64,000 nt of DNA from Mesorhizobium sp. 113-3-3 (GCF_016756495.1 NZ_AP023243.1:5894501-5958500), one strand, 5' to 3'; positions 8,653 to 17,549 are shown, numbered from the stretch's first letter. A program made the numbers and translations. Notes: generated by a model not told the origin, from the sequence alone.

Positions 8653-9731
8653 TTGCGGATGACCCACGTCTCTTCCCTCTTCCACGAGACGGACACGCCA
8701 GCGCCGGGTTCCAGTGATGTAGCCAGTTGGCTGCTCAACTGTTTGATGTGGATGACCGCACCAGGTGATTTTGCGGACTCGACTTCGATAACGGATAGCG
8801 GTCCAACAAAGGAAACCGATCTGACGATTGCAATCGGCTCGGAACCCTCGGCCGGCGCGAGAGCTACGTTTTCGGGCCGCACAGCAATGATGACGGGGGC
8901 ACCGACGTTGAACTGCGTTTCACGATCCCGCGTGGCTAGAGCTGAGCCGAAAGGTGTCTGCACGGTCAGGCCGTCGAGTCCAACCGCTGTCACATGGGCA
9001 TCGATCAGATTGTTGTCGCCAAAGAAATCCGCCACATAAGGATTTCTCGGGCGATAATATACCTCACCCGGCTGTCCTACCTGGACGATCTCGCCGTGAT
9101 CCATGATGCAAATCCGGTCGGCAAGGCCGATGGCCTCCTCCTGGTCATGCGTGATGAACAGGAACGAAGTCTGGATTTCTCGTTGTATCGACTTCAGAAA
9201 CGTCTGCATCTGATGGCGAAGGCCGGCATCCAGGGCTGCAAGCGGCTCGTCGAGCAAAACCAGTCGTGGTTTGCAAATGAGGGCGCGGGCAAGTGCCACG
9301 CGTTGGCGTTGTCCGCCCGACATTTGCGCGGGATATCGCTTGCCAAGATGGCCAAGCCCGACCAGATCGAGTGTCTGCGCGACCAGCTTTTTGGCCTCAT
9401 CGGCTGCCATGCCTTTGACACGAAGACCGTAGCCGACATTCGCGTCAACGGTCATGTGCGGGAAAAGCGCATAGTCCTGGAAAACGGTGTTGAACGGTCT
9501 GCGGTTGACCGGAATGCCATTGATGCGTGACCCATTCAGCAGGATGTCACCACTGCTGGGTTCGACGAAGCCCCCTATCATACGAAGGATGGTGGTTTTA
9601 CCGGAGCCGCTCGGTCCGACAACCACGAGGAACTCGTTCTGGCCTATCTGCAGGTTCACCTCACGCAGAACCGTATGGCTGCCATAGGTCTTGCCGATGT
9701 TCCTCAACTCGATGAGAGGCACATCGTTCAT
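8649..9731 (-). CDS. ABC transporter ATP-binding protein, spermidine/putrescine type (PotA-like)
   Basis: The protein has 360 residues. Walker A GPSGSGKT is at 39-46, the signature MSGGQRQRVALARA and the Walker B region LVLLDEPLAALD follow, and a switch histidine is present (FITHD). The C-terminal part has a TOBE-type regulatory domain (VRPENVAL). I use ATG 9731 (MNDVPLIELRNIG), where homology begins; a longer frame opens at 9809 but its first 26 residues are unlike the family. It is divergent from the binding-protein gene at 10142. A copy of the shared operator lies about 100 bp upstream. Confidence 0.92.
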   Translation of the reverse strand: MNDVPLIELRNIGKTYGSHTVLREVNLQIGQNEFLVVVGPSGSGKTTILRMIGGFVEPSSGDILLNGSRINGIPVNRRPFNTVFQDYALFPHMTVDANVGYGLRVKGMAADEAKKLVAQTLDLVGLGHLGKRYPAQMSGGQRQRVALARALICKPRLVLLDEPLAALDAGLRHQMQTFLKSIQREIQTSFLFITHDQEEAIGLADRICIMDHGEIVQVGQPGEVYYRPRNPYVADFFGDNNLIDAHVTAVGLDGLTVQTPFGSALATRDRETQFNVGAPVIIAVRPENVALAPAEGSEPIAIVRSVSFVGPLSVIEVESAKSPGAVIHIKQLSSQLATSLEPGAGVSVSWKREETWVIRK

Positions 9732-9830
9732 CGAACTTTTCCTGTTCGGCCTGTCAGCGGGTCGCGGCGTCATTAACATCAACGGGTCTCTGTCTGCGCG
9801 TCCAGTCACGTCGAAAAGTTACCTATACGA

Positions 9831-9852
9831 TGTGCATGCAGAATGCAATACT
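9831..9852. promoter_or_regulatory. Shared operator, copy A
   Basis: The sequence reads GCATGCAGAATGCAATACT on the plus strand, the reverse complement of the consensus core TTGCATTCTGCATRCANTA. It lies 100 bp upstream of the PotA-like gene (minus strand). Confidence 0.65.
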
Positions 9853-10030
9853 CCTCGGTTGGTTCGACTTACCTGCACCTCTCCCAAATCTAAAGCAGTT
9901 TCCTCCTCGCTCCTCCGCGGCGTTCCCCCACTGAAAGGCATGACCATTCTGCCTCTCTCGGAAATGTGATGAACGGACTGTCGAGCGCCAATCCGGACAA
10001 TCAGCAGGCTCTTGACTCCCAGGATTGAAG

Positions 10031-10051
10031 ACTGCACTCTGCATACACTAT
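10031..10051. promoter_or_regulatory. Shared operator, copy B
   Basis: The sequence is CTGCACTCTGCATACACTAT. It differs from the consensus mainly at the left end and one inner base, and lies 90 bp upstream of the binding-protein gene at 10142. Confidence 0.6.
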
Positions 10052-10141
10052 AACAGAGTTTGAATCCTAGGCGGAGGGCCTGGCAATAGCTTTCAGGCCA
10101 ACTGAGCGTCGATTTCCAAATCAAATCCAGAGGAGACAAGA

Positions 10142-11185
10142 ATGCACGTTAAACTCATCAGTCAGATCGGGAAGCTGCTGGCCGTGTCGTCAGTGGCCGC
10201 GCTGGCATGGGCCGCGCCGGCAAGCGCCTCAGGCAAGCTGCGCATCCTGACGTGGGACGGCTATGCCGATAAGGATTGGGTCGCGCAGTTCGAGAAAGAC
10301 AATGACGCGACCGTTGAAGTCGTTTTTGCCGGATCCAACGACGAAATGTGGGCCAAGATCCAGGGCAGCCAAGGAAAAGATTTTGACATCTTCGCCACGG
10401 CCGCTGCCGGCATGCAGAGATATTATGAGGCAGGGCTGCTCCAGCCAATCGACCTGTCGAAGATTCCGAACCATGCCGGGCAGTTGCCTCAGTTCCAGGA
10501 TCTTTCCAAGATCGGCGGCGCCGTGCACGACGGGAAAACCTATCTCATTCCCTATGCCTTCAGCCCGATGACGCTGATCTATGACCCCGCAAAGGTGAAT
10601 CCTGCTCCCACATCATGGTCCGTAATGTGGGATCCTCAGTACAAAGGCAAGGTGTTGCTCTATGACGACGGCGAAAGTGCCTTCGCAACCGCGGCGATCA
10701 TGGACGGAGCGCAAACGCCCTTTCACCTGACTGACCAGCAGTTCAAGGACGCCCTGCCGAAACTCGTGGACCTGAAGCACAATTCCGCAAGCTTCTACAC
10801 ATTCGTCCAGGACTCGGTTCAGCTGGCGCAAAACAATGACGCGCCGATCATCTTTGGCGCTTACGCGGAGCAGCAGATCAAGGCCTTGTCCGCCGGCGGC
10901 CTCAATTACAAGCAAGCCTATCCGAAGGAGGGCGTGATCGCTTGGGTCGATACCTGGGCGGTCACGAGCGGTGCCAAGGGCGAGTCCTACGACCTGGCTT
11001 TGAAGTGGATCAATTTCGTGATCAGCAAGAAAATCGCTGCCGAGCTGACCGAGAAATCCGGCTACGCCAATTCGGTTACATCGACGGATTCCATCCCGGC
11101 CGGCACCAAGATCTTCTGGATGCAGCCGGATGAAGATCCCACCAAGCGAACCGACCTCTGGAACCAGGTCAAGGCGACGCCGTGA
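10142..11185 (+). CDS. Periplasmic substrate-binding protein, spermidine/putrescine type (PotD/PotF-like)
   Basis: The 347-residue precursor has a classical signal peptide ending near ASAS-GKLRI (about residue 30). The mature part has the SBP_bac_8/PotD-like fold start (LRILTWDGYADKDWVAQFEKD) and the hinge-region pattern of family 1/6 binding proteins. It would capture the substrate in the periplasm and deliver it to the importer encoded at 6983-9731 on the opposite strand. A strong AGGAGACAAG precedes ATG 10142, and operator copy B lies 90 bp upstream. The ligand cannot be read from the sequence; polyamine-like cations are the family's commonest substrates. Confidence 0.92.
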   Translation: MHVKLISQIGKLLAVSSVAALAWAAPASASGKLRILTWDGYADKDWVAQFEKDNDATVEVVFAGSNDEMWAKIQGSQGKDFDIFATAAAGMQRYYEAGLLQPIDLSKIPNHAGQLPQFQDLSKIGGAVHDGKTYLIPYAFSPMTLIYDPAKVNPAPTSWSVMWDPQYKGKVLLYDDGESAFATAAIMDGAQTPFHLTDQQFKDALPKLVDLKHNSASFYTFVQDSVQLAQNNDAPIIFGAYAEQQIKALSAGGLNYKQAYPKEGVIAWVDTWAVTSGAKGESYDLALKWINFVISKKIAAELTEKSGYANSVTSTDSIPAGTKIFWMQPDEDPTKRTDLWNQVKATP

Positions 11186-11267
11186 CGTTGACTGGTCGCA
11201 TCCTTCGTGATGTGACCAGGTTTCCCGGAGCGAACACCTGCCGCCGTAGCAAGAGGCCCAACCACCG

Positions 11268-11939
11268 ATGACAAGAGTGCGACGAATTCTGTGCTACGGT
11301 GACAGCAACACGCATGGATCAGCTCCTGCGAAGAGCTGGTTCGATAGCCGGCGATTTGATGAAACGACACGATGGCCCAGCGTGATGGCGGAAGCCTTGG
11401 GGAAAGGCTTCCTTGTCATCGAGGAGGGTCTGCCCGGTCGCACGACAACGCATGACGATCCCATCGAGGGTGCTTCGCGCAACGGACTCACCTACCTCAA
11501 ACCTTGCATCGACAGCCATCGACCTTTGGACGCCGTCGTGCTGATGCTCGGCACCAACGATTTGAAAAGCCGGTTCAGCCTGACGCCAGAAGACATTGCT
11601 CGTGGCTTGTTTGCGCTGCTTGAGTACATCGTCTCCAGCAATGCCAGCTATCCCGGCTCCAACCCTGCTGTCTTCGTCGTCGCGCCAGCCCCGATCGACG
11701 AGGTGGGCTTCCTGGGAGAGATCTTTTCCGGTGGCGCAGCCAAGTCACGCCTGCTCGCTGGAAAGTACCGTGAAATCGCGGCGCATTTCGGAGCGCATTT
11801 CATCAACGCCGGCGAGGTTGTCGGCGTGAGTCCGGTGGATGGCGTTCACCTTGAACCTGAGCAGCATATCACTCTCGCAGCGGTAATCGCCAACAGGTTG
11901 CGGACGGCCTTGAATGCCGAGCCAGTCGCGGCGCGATAA
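11268..11939 (+). CDS. SGNH/GDSL-family hydrolase, arylesterase-like
   Basis: The protein has 223 residues. Block I is GDSNTHG (Ser at about 13), block III is LMLGTNDLK, and block V is DGVHLEPEQH with the catalytic Asp-His pair. There is no signal peptide, so it is probably a cytoplasmic ester hydrolase (acyl or carbohydrate ester). It starts 82 bp after the importer's binding-protein gene in the same direction and may be co-transcribed, removing an ester group from the imported compound. The specificity is unknown. Confidence 0.87.
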   Translation: MTRVRRILCYGDSNTHGSAPAKSWFDSRRFDETTRWPSVMAEALGKGFLVIEEGLPGRTTTHDDPIEGASRNGLTYLKPCIDSHRPLDAVVLMLGTNDLKSRFSLTPEDIARGLFALLEYIVSSNASYPGSNPAVFVVAPAPIDEVGFLGEIFSGGAAKSRLLAGKYREIAAHFGAHFINAGEVVGVSPVDGVHLEPEQHITLAAVIANRLRTALNAEPVAAR

Positions 11940-12069
11940 TTCTCCTCGGATTGCGAGCCCTGATGAATATTTCTCGGCAGCTAACTGATCCGGGGCCGGC
12001 GAGTGCGCGATGCATAACAATGGTCCGCATCACGCCGACATGATCAAGTTGGGCACGCCGGAAACCGAT

Positions 12070-12783
12070 CTACGGAGTGTCGGTCTGTATGATGTGCACG
12101 GCCCGCCCAGCCTTGAGGTGCTCCGACATCATTTCTGCAGCTGCTCTGCCGTCTCGTTTGGCTAAAGCATCCGCTATCCGTGAGTGCTGTTCGGCCAGCA
12201 AAGGCAGATCACCAGCCGACACCCTCTTCCACCAGTCACCCAGCGCGGAACTTGACAGGCCTTTTAATATGGCGAACGCTGGCAAGTTACCACTTGCACG
12301 AGCTAAGATGAAATGAAATTCTTTGTCCAGGTCCAAAAATGATCGGACATCGATCTGCGAACGATGCGCAAGATCCATACCGTCCCGTAGTTCGAGCAGC
12401 CGCTCAAGATCTTTACTTGATATCTTGTTTGCACCCAACTCCGCAACGAAACACTCTAGCGCCCACCGAACATCATAGAGCTGTTCCGTCAACTCGCGGC
12501 CCCGCCCTTCTTGCCTGAACGCATCTTGAACGAGCGGATGGAGCACATTCCAGTCGCCGCTTTCCCGAACCAAGGCACGCTTTCCGTGCCGCACGGTGAT
12601 CAGCCCGACTGCGCCGAGGACCTGAATTGCCTCACGCACGACGGCCTTGCTGACGTCCCTTTCATTGACAAGTTCGATCTCCGCCGGAATGGTTTCTCCC
12701 GGCAGAAGTCGCCCGGACACTATCTCGGCCGCCAGGTGGAGTACCACCTGCTCACTTAACTTTGACTTTGCAGAAATTTTCAT
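12070..12783 (-). CDS. GntR-family regulator, FadR (FCD) subfamily
   Basis: The protein has 237 residues. The N-terminal winged helix-turn-helix (about 8-72) contains LVNERDVSKAVVREAIQVL, and an all-helical FCD ligand-binding domain follows with a likely metal-binding pattern. ATG 12783 is preceded by GGGAG at 8 nt; a longer frame from 12825 has no ribosome binding site. The gene is divergent from the amino-acid importer at 13007. The intervening DNA has two identical GATATCTGATATC elements, the probable operators. It is therefore likely to repress its own gene and the importer/DapA/GH3 unit until a small acid or amino acid binds. Confidence 0.9.
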   Translation of the reverse strand: MKISAKSKLSEQVVLHLAAEIVSGRLLPGETIPAEIELVNERDVSKAVVREAIQVLGAVGLITVRHGKRALVRESGDWNVLHPLVQDAFRQEGRGRELTEQLYDVRWALECFVAELGANKISSKDLERLLELRDGMDLAHRSQIDVRSFLDLDKEFHFILARASGNLPAFAILKGLSSSALGDWWKRVSAGDLPLLAEQHSRIADALAKRDGRAAAEMMSEHLKAGRAVHIIQTDTP

Positions 12784-12862
12784 TTCGCAATCTCCCTCAT
12801 CCTGGGCGACGGATCGCCGGGACAACGTTTGCGACTCTCGTTCAAACGGCCGATTGTCTTCA

Positions 12863-12875
12863 GATATCTGATATC
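12863..12875. promoter_or_regulatory. Probable FadR-type operator, copy 1 (GATATCTGATATC)
   Basis: This is a 13-bp perfect palindrome around a central T, about 80 bp upstream of the GntR start. An identical element occurs at 12949-12961. Its position between regulator and target is typical of autoregulated GntR systems. Confidence 0.6.
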
Positions 12876-12941
12876 ATCTATCACAAGGCTGTGAGAGCCA
12901 CAACGCCGTGGTACCCGTGCGCCCGCGTTGACCAGATATAA

Positions 12942-12961
12942 GATACCTGATATCTGATATC
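12942..12961. promoter_or_regulatory. Probable FadR-type operator, copies 2 and 3 (overlapping)
   Basis: GATATCTGATATC at 12949-12961 is identical to the element at 12863. A degenerate copy, GATACCTGATATC, overlaps it at 12942-12954. The pair lies 46-65 bp before the start of the binding-protein gene at 13007, where bound repressor would cover the promoter. Confidence 0.6.
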
Positions 12962-13006
12962 TGTTCTGCCGCTTGGTTGCGGGAACTTTTGGAGTTGGAG
13001 GGACCT

Positions 13007-13915
13007 ATGAGTTCAAAAAAAAATGAATCATCCTTACAGACAAACCGCCGCGGCCTGCTTGGCGCCGGCGCCATGTTGGCCGTCGGGTCTTTGGCATTGT
13101 CTGCTCGACGTTCGAGTGCGGCCGAGGCAGCCGCATTCGATCCTTCCTTCGAAGGGTTTATCTTGAACGACAAGATTCAAGACGACTCCCTCGTTCGGAT
13201 TCAGCAGGCCGGCGTTCTGCGTGTCGGGATATCCGATGATCCCCCGTATTCCTTTGTTGACCAATCTACGGGGCAATACTCGGGAATTGAGGCCGATATC
13301 GTTCAGTACATCATGAAGATGCTCAAAATTCCGCAGTATAAGGTCGACACAGTCTCATTCGACGGTCTCATACCGGGCCTTCTCGCAAGTCGCTACGACA
13401 TTATCGGCGACTCGATGCACTACACTGCACAGCGGGCGAAGGTGGTGGATTTCAGCTTTCCGACGTATTTCTATGCCGAATGGCTGATGGTGCCCAAGGG
13501 CAGTCCACAGGAGGGGGCGACATCCATTGATTCCCTGGGCGGACGAACAATTGGCAGCCAGTTGGGCAACGATTATTCCGAATGGCTTAAGGCGACGCCC
13601 GGTGTTGTCTACAAGGGCTACAAAATGCCCGAGGATATGATTAACGACCTCCGCGCCGGGCGAATTGACGGCATCATTTTCGACCTGCCGATCCTGGCTG
13701 TTCTTGCAAAAAAGCATCCCGAATATGGTCTCGTGCTGGCGCCCAATTATAAGCCGCGGACTTTCAAGAATCCCGCTCATTACAGTCGTCATATCTTCCG
13801 AAAGGAAGACGTGCAGTTCAGGGAAGCTTGGTCTCGGGCGCTCCAGTGGATGCAAATGAACGGCAAGATATCGGAGATATTGGATCGCTACGGCTTGGCC
13901 GAGTACAGCAATTAA
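13007..13915 (+). CDS. Amino-acid-type ABC substrate-binding protein (SBP family 3)
   Basis: The precursor has about 302 residues. A twin-arginine-like N-terminus (NRRGLLGAGAMLAVGSLAL) ends in an ARRSSAAEAA segment. The mature protein shows the family 3 start (AGVLRVGISDDPPYSFVD), then IEADIVQYI and DLRAGRIDGIIFD. GGAGTTGGAGGGACCT precedes ATG 13007; an ATG 30 bp earlier is open but lacks spacing. It would bind a polar amino acid or amino-acid derivative for the importer at 13984-15416. A strong hairpin lies after the gene (13928-13957), probably raising expression over the downstream permease. Confidence 0.9.
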   Translation: MSSKKNESSLQTNRRGLLGAGAMLAVGSLALSARRSSAAEAAAFDPSFEGFILNDKIQDDSLVRIQQAGVLRVGISDDPPYSFVDQSTGQYSGIEADIVQYIMKMLKIPQYKVDTVSFDGLIPGLLASRYDIIGDSMHYTAQRAKVVDFSFPTYFYAEWLMVPKGSPQEGATSIDSLGGRTIGSQLGNDYSEWLKATPGVVYKGYKMPEDMINDLRAGRIDGIIFDLPILAVLAKKHPEYGLVLAPNYKPRTFKNPAHYSRHIFRKEDVQFREAWSRALQWMQMNGKISEILDRYGLAEYSN

Positions 13916-13927
13916 GCAGTTAGTCGC

Positions 13928-13957
13928 GGCCGCTGGAGCTTGGTGGCTCCGGCGGCC
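13928..13957 (+). terminator. Intercistronic hairpin between binding-protein and permease genes
   Basis: The arms at 13928-13939 and 13946-13957 pair over 12 bp (GGCCGCTGGAGC with GCTCCGGCGGCC, one G-U pair) around a 6-nt loop. There is no U-run, so attenuation or mRNA protection is more likely than full termination. Confidence 0.6.
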
Positions 13958-13983
13958 ACTCCGAACGGACATAGGGGAGCAAC

Positions 13984-14664
13984 ATGCTCGACTATCTGCG
14001 TAGTCTTTATGAATTCTTGCCACCATTACTTAACGGCGCCGCACTAACGGTCTTGGTTTCGGTCGTATCATATGTGCTCGCCCTTTTCGTCGGTCTGGCA
14101 GTCGGCTTGGCACGGCTTTCCAAATTTTGGCCAGTGCGGCTTTTGGCGGGCGTTTATGTTCAATTCATTCGCGGAACGCCGCTTATTCTTCATATATTCG
14201 TTATATATTATGTCTTGCCGTTTTCCGGGATAGTTTTCTCTCCATTCGTCGCCGGTGTACTGGGGCTGACTATTAACTGCGGCGCCTACATGGCGGAGGT
14301 GTTCCGCGCCGGCATCATCGCCGTCCCCAGGGGTCAGCGCGAAGCCGCGATGTCGATTGGCATGTCGAATTATAAGATGATGACGATCATCATACTTCCG
14401 CAAGCGATAAAGATAGTCATACCGCCATTTGGAAATTTTTTTGTTGGGATATTTAAAGACTCTGCGATGCTATCCGTCATAACCATGAACGAATTACTGT
14501 TTACAGGAGAGCAATTGGCCGCCGCAACCTACAGAAATTTTGAAATTTTTGCTATGGTTGGCCTGATATATTTCGCGATAAGTTACCCAGCAGCCATGAT
14601 CGTTGCTTTGGTCGAGAAGAAGATGGATTTGAATCAGCCGACCGGCGGAGCCTTGTCCAGATGA
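13984..14664 (+). CDS. Amino-acid ABC transporter permease (HisM/GlnP type)
   Basis: The protein has 226 residues and about five membrane segments. It shows the conserved FIRGTPLILHIFVIYYVLP stretch of polar-amino-acid permeases and the ATPase-contact loop (GQREAAMSIGMSNYKMMTIIILPQ). GGGGAGCAAC precedes the ATG. The stop overlaps the ATPase start by 4 bp (ATGA). Several stretches here are unusually AT-rich for the window (around 14180-14220 and 14420-14600), which may reflect codon use in the membrane helices or more recent acquisition. There is only one permease gene, so it probably acts as a homodimer. Confidence 0.92.
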   Translation: MLDYLRSLYEFLPPLLNGAALTVLVSVVSYVLALFVGLAVGLARLSKFWPVRLLAGVYVQFIRGTPLILHIFVIYYVLPFSGIVFSPFVAGVLGLTINCGAYMAEVFRAGIIAVPRGQREAAMSIGMSNYKMMTIIILPQAIKIVIPPFGNFFVGIFKDSAMLSVITMNELLFTGEQLAAATYRNFEIFAMVGLIYFAISYPAAMIVALVEKKMDLNQPTGGALSR

Positions 14665-15416
14665 TCGAGATAACGTCGCTTCATAAACATTTTGGCCCCC
14701 TGCACGTACTAAAGGGGATCGATATATCGGTCGAGAAGGGAAAGGTTTGCGCGATTATTGGTCCCAGCGGGTCGGGAAAATCCACGCTGCTCAGATGCGT
14801 CAATTATCTCGAAACGTACGATGAGGGTCTTGTCACGGTTGATGGTGATCTTGTAGGGCGCCGCTTGGTCGGTGGTCGAGCAATTGCCGACAGGGCTGAC
14901 AATATCCAGCATGTCCGCAAAAAAATGGGAATGGTGTTCCAGCAATTCAATTTGTTTCCTCATCTTACCGCACTTCAAAACGTCGCAGCGGGACCTGTCC
15001 ATGTGCTTGGTGTCGACAAGGTCAGCGCCAACAAAGCTGCGTTGGAGCTGCTGGCTAGAGTGGGGCTGAGCGACAAGGCAGGCAGCTACCCGCAGGCCCT
15101 GTCCGGCGGGCAGCAACAGCGTGTAGCGATTGCGCGGTCGCTCGCGATGCAGCCGAAGATCATGTTGTTTGATGAAGCCACGTCGGCGCTTGATCCAGAA
15201 TTGGTCGGAGAGGTCCTCGCTGTAATTCGCCAGTTGGCAGATCAGGGCATGACAATGATGCTTGTGACGCATGAGATAAGCTTTGCTCGAGAGGTTGCCG
15301 ACCAGATCGTATTCATGGCGGAAGGTGTAGTCGTGGAAAGGGGGGCGCCCGCGCAGGTGCTCGAGTCCCCATCAACCGAGAGGACCCGGAGCTTTCTGCA
15401 GCGATTTCGCACATAG
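14661..15416 (+). CDS. Amino-acid ABC transporter ATP-binding protein (GlnQ/HisP type)
   Basis: The protein has 251 residues. Walker A is GPSGSGKST (about 34-42), the signature is LSGGQQQRVAIARSLAM, Walker B is IMLFDEATSALDPELV, and the switch histidine is in LVTHE. Note DEATSALD instead of the usual DEPTSALD, which is common in this subfamily. It is translationally coupled to the permease and directly followed by the DapA-family gene, whose possible GTG start abuts this stop codon. Confidence 0.93.
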   Translation: MIEITSLHKHFGPLHVLKGIDISVEKGKVCAIIGPSGSGKSTLLRCVNYLETYDEGLVTVDGDLVGRRLVGGRAIADRADNIQHVRKKMGMVFQQFNLFPHLTALQNVAAGPVHVLGVDKVSANKAALELLARVGLSDKAGSYPQALSGGQQQRVAIARSLAMQPKIMLFDEATSALDPELVGEVLAVIRQLADQGMTMMLVTHEISFAREVADQIVFMAEGVVVERGAPAQVLESPSTERTRSFLQRFRT

Positions 15417-15464
15417 GTGAGTGCGGCCGCAGGAGCCCTGACGAACGTAGGAAATGTGAGCCCA

Positions 15465-16388
15465 ATGACAAAGAAATCGGTAATTTCTGGAATCATCACC
15501 GCAATGCTTACTCCATTCAGAGACAATGACGTTGTTGACTACGACGCAGTGGCCGGAATAGTGGAGCGACAAATCGGTGCTGGCGCAGGGGGCATACTGG
15601 TTGCGGGAAGCACTGGCGAGTTTTTCACGCTCTCCAATGCTGAGCGCCGATCGCTTCTTGAAATCACCACCAACGTATCCGGTGGCAGATTGCCGATTAT
15701 CGCCAATTCGAGCGCTCCGAGCACCCGCGAGACAGTTCAGTTGAGTCAACATGCCCAGCAAGGTGGGGCCGTTGCCACCCTGGTCATGCCTTGGTCCTAT
15801 GAGCCAATGCCGGAGCAGGCGTTGATCAAACTCTATGAGGACGTGGCTTCCTCGATTGATATTCCCGTGGTCATCTACGACGCGCCTGTTGCCACCCGGC
15901 TGCACCTGACAACGGAACAGAGGGTTCGGCTGGGTGAAATTCCAGGTGTTGATTTCATCAAGCTTGGAAGCCCCAACTTCGTGGACTACTGGGACTTGCT
16001 GCAGACAAAGGATAGGAAGATCGAACTGGTGAGTGCGTGCGATACGCTTACCTTTTCGAACCTTGCCGCTGGTTCACCAGGCGTGATTTCCGGAGCCCCA
16101 AACATCTTTCCGGAGCTTTGGGTCGCGCTCTTCAATATGATCAATGTCGAGGGCGATGTTCGAGCCGCCAGAACGATCTGGGATGTACTCTGGCCAATTT
16201 GCCACTTCCTCGATCGGAACCCTTATGTTTCGACGCTGAAGGCAGCGGCCGCTCATCTTGGCAACGGTCTTGGTGAGGTCCGTCGACCGCTGCTGCCCTT
16301 GCCGGAGGACGCCGTCATGCAGTTGGGCCAAACCCTGGACGCGGTCGCAAACGCGGCCCACCAACTCGCGCTGCCGACCGCGGCTTAG
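15465..16388 (+). CDS. DapA/dihydrodipicolinate-synthase-family aldolase or lyase (member 1)
   Basis: This 307-residue TIM-barrel protein is of the class I pyruvate-dependent aldolase family. The Schiff-base lysine is K166 (VDFIKLGS) and the supporting tyrosine is Y138 (VVIYDAP). The substrate-loop GSTGEFFTL at 49-56 resembles the GxTGE motif of the family. I use ATG 15465 (MTKKSVISGI); a GTG at 15417, immediately after the ATPase stop, would add 16 residues. Linkage to the amino-acid importer suggests it makes or breaks a 2-keto-acid derived from the imported compound. True lysine biosynthesis is unlikely, since two other diverged members (31917, 50404) lie in this window. Confidence 0.88.
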   Translation: MTKKSVISGIITAMLTPFRDNDVVDYDAVAGIVERQIGAGAGGILVAGSTGEFFTLSNAERRSLLEITTNVSGGRLPIIANSSAPSTRETVQLSQHAQQGGAVATLVMPWSYEPMPEQALIKLYEDVASSIDIPVVIYDAPVATRLHLTTEQRVRLGEIPGVDFIKLGSPNFVDYWDLLQTKDRKIELVSACDTLTFSNLAAGSPGVISGAPNIFPELWVALFNMINVEGDVRAARTIWDVLWPICHFLDRNPYVSTLKAAAAHLGNGLGEVRRPLLPLPEDAVMQLGQTLDAVANAAHQLALPTAA

Positions 16389-16547
16389 CCATCGCCGCGC
16401 CGAAACGCTTTCGAAGCCCTCGGCGGCGACGAGAGCCAATGCCGCTACTATCATTTGTTTGCCTGCAACACCGCGCCGGCTATTACGACGACGATTGATG
16501 CCGGTCACTTAGGCGACCGGCTACATACCCTGAAAAAGGAGCTCACC

Positions 16548-17549
16548 TTGAACGACACCCTGTTGCGCGACGCGCATGCCGTATTTTTACCCGCGTTCGA
16601 TAATTGGGATTTCGGAAAAGTTATGCACCCGTTCATCGCCAACGGGGGCTGCTCGATCCTAATTGGCGAGTCTCGGCATGAGTACGTTCAGCGCAAAATG
16701 AGCGCGGCTCGCCTTCGCTCGGAATCTACCTCGCAGTTCAAAAACCACATCGACGCTCTGAGGGCACAGGCCGGGAAGTTGATCGTGGCTGTTGACCAGG
16801 AGTTGGGCGGGATTCGCCGCTTGGAAGGCCTGGCTTCGGATTTCCCCTCTCTCTCATTGGCACAAGCACTTAGCGACCCGGAACTTGAGGCCAGGTGCTT
16901 TGAGAGCGCCAGGTCGGCGCAGGAACTCGGGGTCAGTATGTTTCTCGCCCCTATCGTGGACACCGTGGACGGCGAGAACGCGTGGCTCAACGGCCGAACG
17001 ATGAGCTCGGACGTCAATACGACAGCTCGAATGGGTGCGGCATTTGTCCGGGGCGTTCAGCGCGCGGGTATCACGGCAATCACCAAACACTTCCCCGGCT
17101 TCAATCATATGGATGCCGATCCCGCGCTAACCGATGTGGCACTGGCCACCGAGCTTGACCGCATAATAAGCAATGCCGCGACCTTCAAGGCGGCTATCGC
17201 CGCGGGAACAAAGGGGGTTATGGTTGGACCAGCGCCAGTTATTGCGCTCGACTCCGAGAACGCGGCCTGCGTTTCCAAACCTGTTGTCGATTTGCTGCGC
17301 AATACTTTCCAGTTCAAAGGGTTGATCGTCAGCGATGATCTGGATGCCCCTGCAACGATGCGAGGCAACAGTCTCCTGGACACGGCGATAAAATCGCTCA
17401 ATGCCGGCGTGGACTTGCTCCTGGTGGCCGGGGGCGAGCATCTGCAGGATTTGTGCTTAGGCGTACTGAAAGCGACGCAGAATGGAATATTGTCGCCCGA
17501 CCGGCTGCATGACGCGGCGCAAAGAGTAAGGGCTCATGCGACAACATAG
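16548..17549 (+). CDS. Glycoside hydrolase family 3 protein, NagZ-like with altered acid/base loop (paralog 2)
   Basis: The protein has 333 residues. I place the start at TTG 16548 because GGAG lies 6 nt upstream and the N-terminus (NDTLLRDAHAVFLPAFDNWDF) then aligns with the paralog at 4754. KHFPG is at 180-184 and the nucleophile motif SDDL at 261-264. The Asp-His acid/base dyad of NagZ is not conserved: the paralog's EDPHDS is ADPALTD here, so the histidine is missing. It may use another acid/base, be a poor hydrolase or have changed reaction (some GH3 members are phosphorylases). It is the last gene of the importer/DapA unit, 159 bp after the DapA-family gene. Confidence 0.83.
   Translation: MNDTLLRDAHAVFLPAFDNWDFGKVMHPFIANGGCSILIGESRHEYVQRKMSAARLRSESTSQFKNHIDALRAQAGKLIVAVDQELGGIRRLEGLASDFPSLSLAQALSDPELEARCFESARSAQELGVSMFLAPIVDTVDGENAWLNGRTMSSDVNTTARMGAAFVRGVQRAGITAITKHFPGFNHMDADPALTDVALATELDRIISNAATFKAAIAAGTKGVMVGPAPVIALDSENAACVSKPVVDLLRNTFQFKGLIVSDDLDAPATMRGNSLLDTAIKSLNAGVDLLLVAGGEHLQDLCLGVLKATQNGILSPDRLHDAAQRVRAHATT

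Larger units (their letters stand above)
9732..10141. other. Divergent regulatory region of the spermidine-type importer
   Basis: This 410-bp region lies between the ATPase operon (minus) and the binding-protein gene (plus). It holds two copies of the shared near-palindromic operator, one about 100 bp before each start codon (9831-9852 and 10031-10051). AGAGGAGACAAG just before 10142 is a strong ribosome binding site. No small gene is evident. Confidence 0.6.
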
